Source of the DNA: an uncultured euryarchaeote
GTDB taxonomy: Archaea > Thermoplasmatota > Thermoplasmata > UBA10834
Assembly (NCBI GenBank): GCA_937872085.1
Contig: CALMQK010000023.1
Span: 1-6,293, forward strand
Reading direction: 5' to 3'
DNA: 6,293 nt
The notes under the pieces were generated by a model that had not been told where the DNA came from, made no database searches, and saw only the letters and a list, made by a program, of their open reading frames with translations. Position 1 is the stretch's first letter, and every line of letters begins with the position of its first letter. Shown here piece after piece: positions 5,793 to 6,293 of the stretch. Position numbers and translations under genes: made by a program.

Positions 5793-6293
5793 ATGCCTGA
5801 CCGATACGGGTCTGTCGCGATGACTCCTGAAGAATGCGCCAAGCCCTGCGACCTGAAAGAGAGGACCAGGGAGAAGTACGATGTCCAGTGGAAGGGCCAG
5901 GACGATGATGCCGCTGCGGGGCGAAGGAAATCGCTCTCGATGGTCGCCGACCCACTCATCCAGATGGTACAGCCCATGAAGGGAAAGACCGTGGCGGATC
6001 TTGGAATCGGGACCGGTAGCCTCGCGTTCAGGGCCATAGAGCTGGGCGCCCCTGGGAGGATGGTCGGGATAGATTTCTCGCGGACCGGGCTCTGTCTATC
6101 GAGATTGATTTCCAATCAGCCCCGGTTCCGGGAAACGGACATCGAGCTGGTGCAGGCCGACCTCGAGCGGGTCCCTCTCGCTAGCAGCTCGGTTGATGTC
6201 GTCATCAGCCAAGCTACGATCAACCTACTTCCGAACAAATCGCTGGCGATGAAGGAGATCGCGAGGATATCGAGGCCGGGGGCGAAGGTCGCG
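5793..6293 (+). CDS. Class I SAM-dependent methyltransferase, N-terminal part (cut by window edge)
   Basis: 167 residues are visible and the frame stays open to the last base. Numbering from the inner ATG at 5820, the SAM-binding Rossmann fold shows motif I V-A-D60-L-G-I-G-T-G66, the acidic end of strand 2 at D85 (MVGIDFS), D114 in VQADLERVPL, motif IV-like VDVVISQATINLL (125-137) and the RISRPGAKVA segment (149-158) expected of UbiE/ArsM-type (Methyltransf_11) proteins. I prefer the ATG at 5793 because it sits about 24 nt after the TATA box and could be leaderless. The ATG at 5820 (MTPEECAKPC) is an equally reasonable start, with only a weak GGGT upstream. The N-terminal region before the fold is charged, contains REKYDVQW and has a C-x3-C pair at 6 and 10 by the shorter numbering. 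Substrate is unknown; the divergent GldA-like gene gives no clear hint. Confidence 0.88.
   Translation, partial: MPDRYGSVAMTPEECAKPCDLKERTREKYDVQWKGQDDDAAAGRRKSLSMVADPLIQMVQPMKGKTVADLGIGTGSLAFRAIELGAPGRMVGIDFSRTGLCLSRLISNQPRFRETDIELVQADLERVPLASSSVDVVISQATINLLPNKSLAMKEIARISRPGAKVA

Noticed and set aside
1..6293. CRISPR array, tRNA, insertion sequence or defence system
   Set aside because: I saw no regularly spaced repeats, no cloverleaf with a GGTTCRA T-arm in a proper context, no transposase and no terminal inverted repeats. All large frames are explained by metabolic genes.

Overview
This 6.3 kb window is most likely a fragment of an archaeal chromosome. It is moderately GC-rich. Candidate BRE/TATA elements lie at archaeal spacing upstream of several genes, some starts have GGAGGT or GGTGA ribosome-binding sites while others look leaderless, and the superoxide dismutase carries the QVEKHN segment I associate with archaeal SODs. 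The mix of corrinoid methyltransferases, an archaeal-type SOD and a GldA-like dehydrogenase would fit an uncultured Thermoplasmatota-like lineage, but that placement is inference and no marker gene is present.

Left part (1-1484, minus strand): an operon-like unit runs leftwards. It may open with a 35-codon ORF that has a consensus Shine-Dalgarno. Next come a two-domain corrinoid (B12-binding) protein of the MttC/MtbC/MtaC type and, 4 nt later, a trimethylamine-methyltransferase (MttB) superfamily protein cut by the window edge. The divergent intergenic space (about 1299-1667) holds candidate promoters and a small inverted repeat.

Middle (1668-4621, plus strand): a Fe/Mn superoxide dismutase with a TTG start is followed by a candidate terminator, a second full-length MttB-superfamily protein with no amber codon (so no pyrrolysine), and a six-helix membrane protein resembling the DUF2238/YjdF family.

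Right part (4628-6293): a glycerol-dehydrogenase-like Zn/Fe-dependent alcohol dehydrogenase on the minus strand ends 6 bp from the membrane protein gene (convergent). It is divergent from a class I SAM-dependent methyltransferase that runs off the right edge. The 61-bp divergent gap contains a near-symmetric TATA box that could serve both genes.

Functionally, the corrinoid protein and the two MttB-type enzymes suggest transfer of methyl groups from a quaternary or tertiary amine to a cobalamin protein. The methyl acceptor enzyme and the reductive activator expected for such a pathway are not in the window. SOD may protect the oxygen-sensitive Co(I) chemistry, but that link rests only on proximity.
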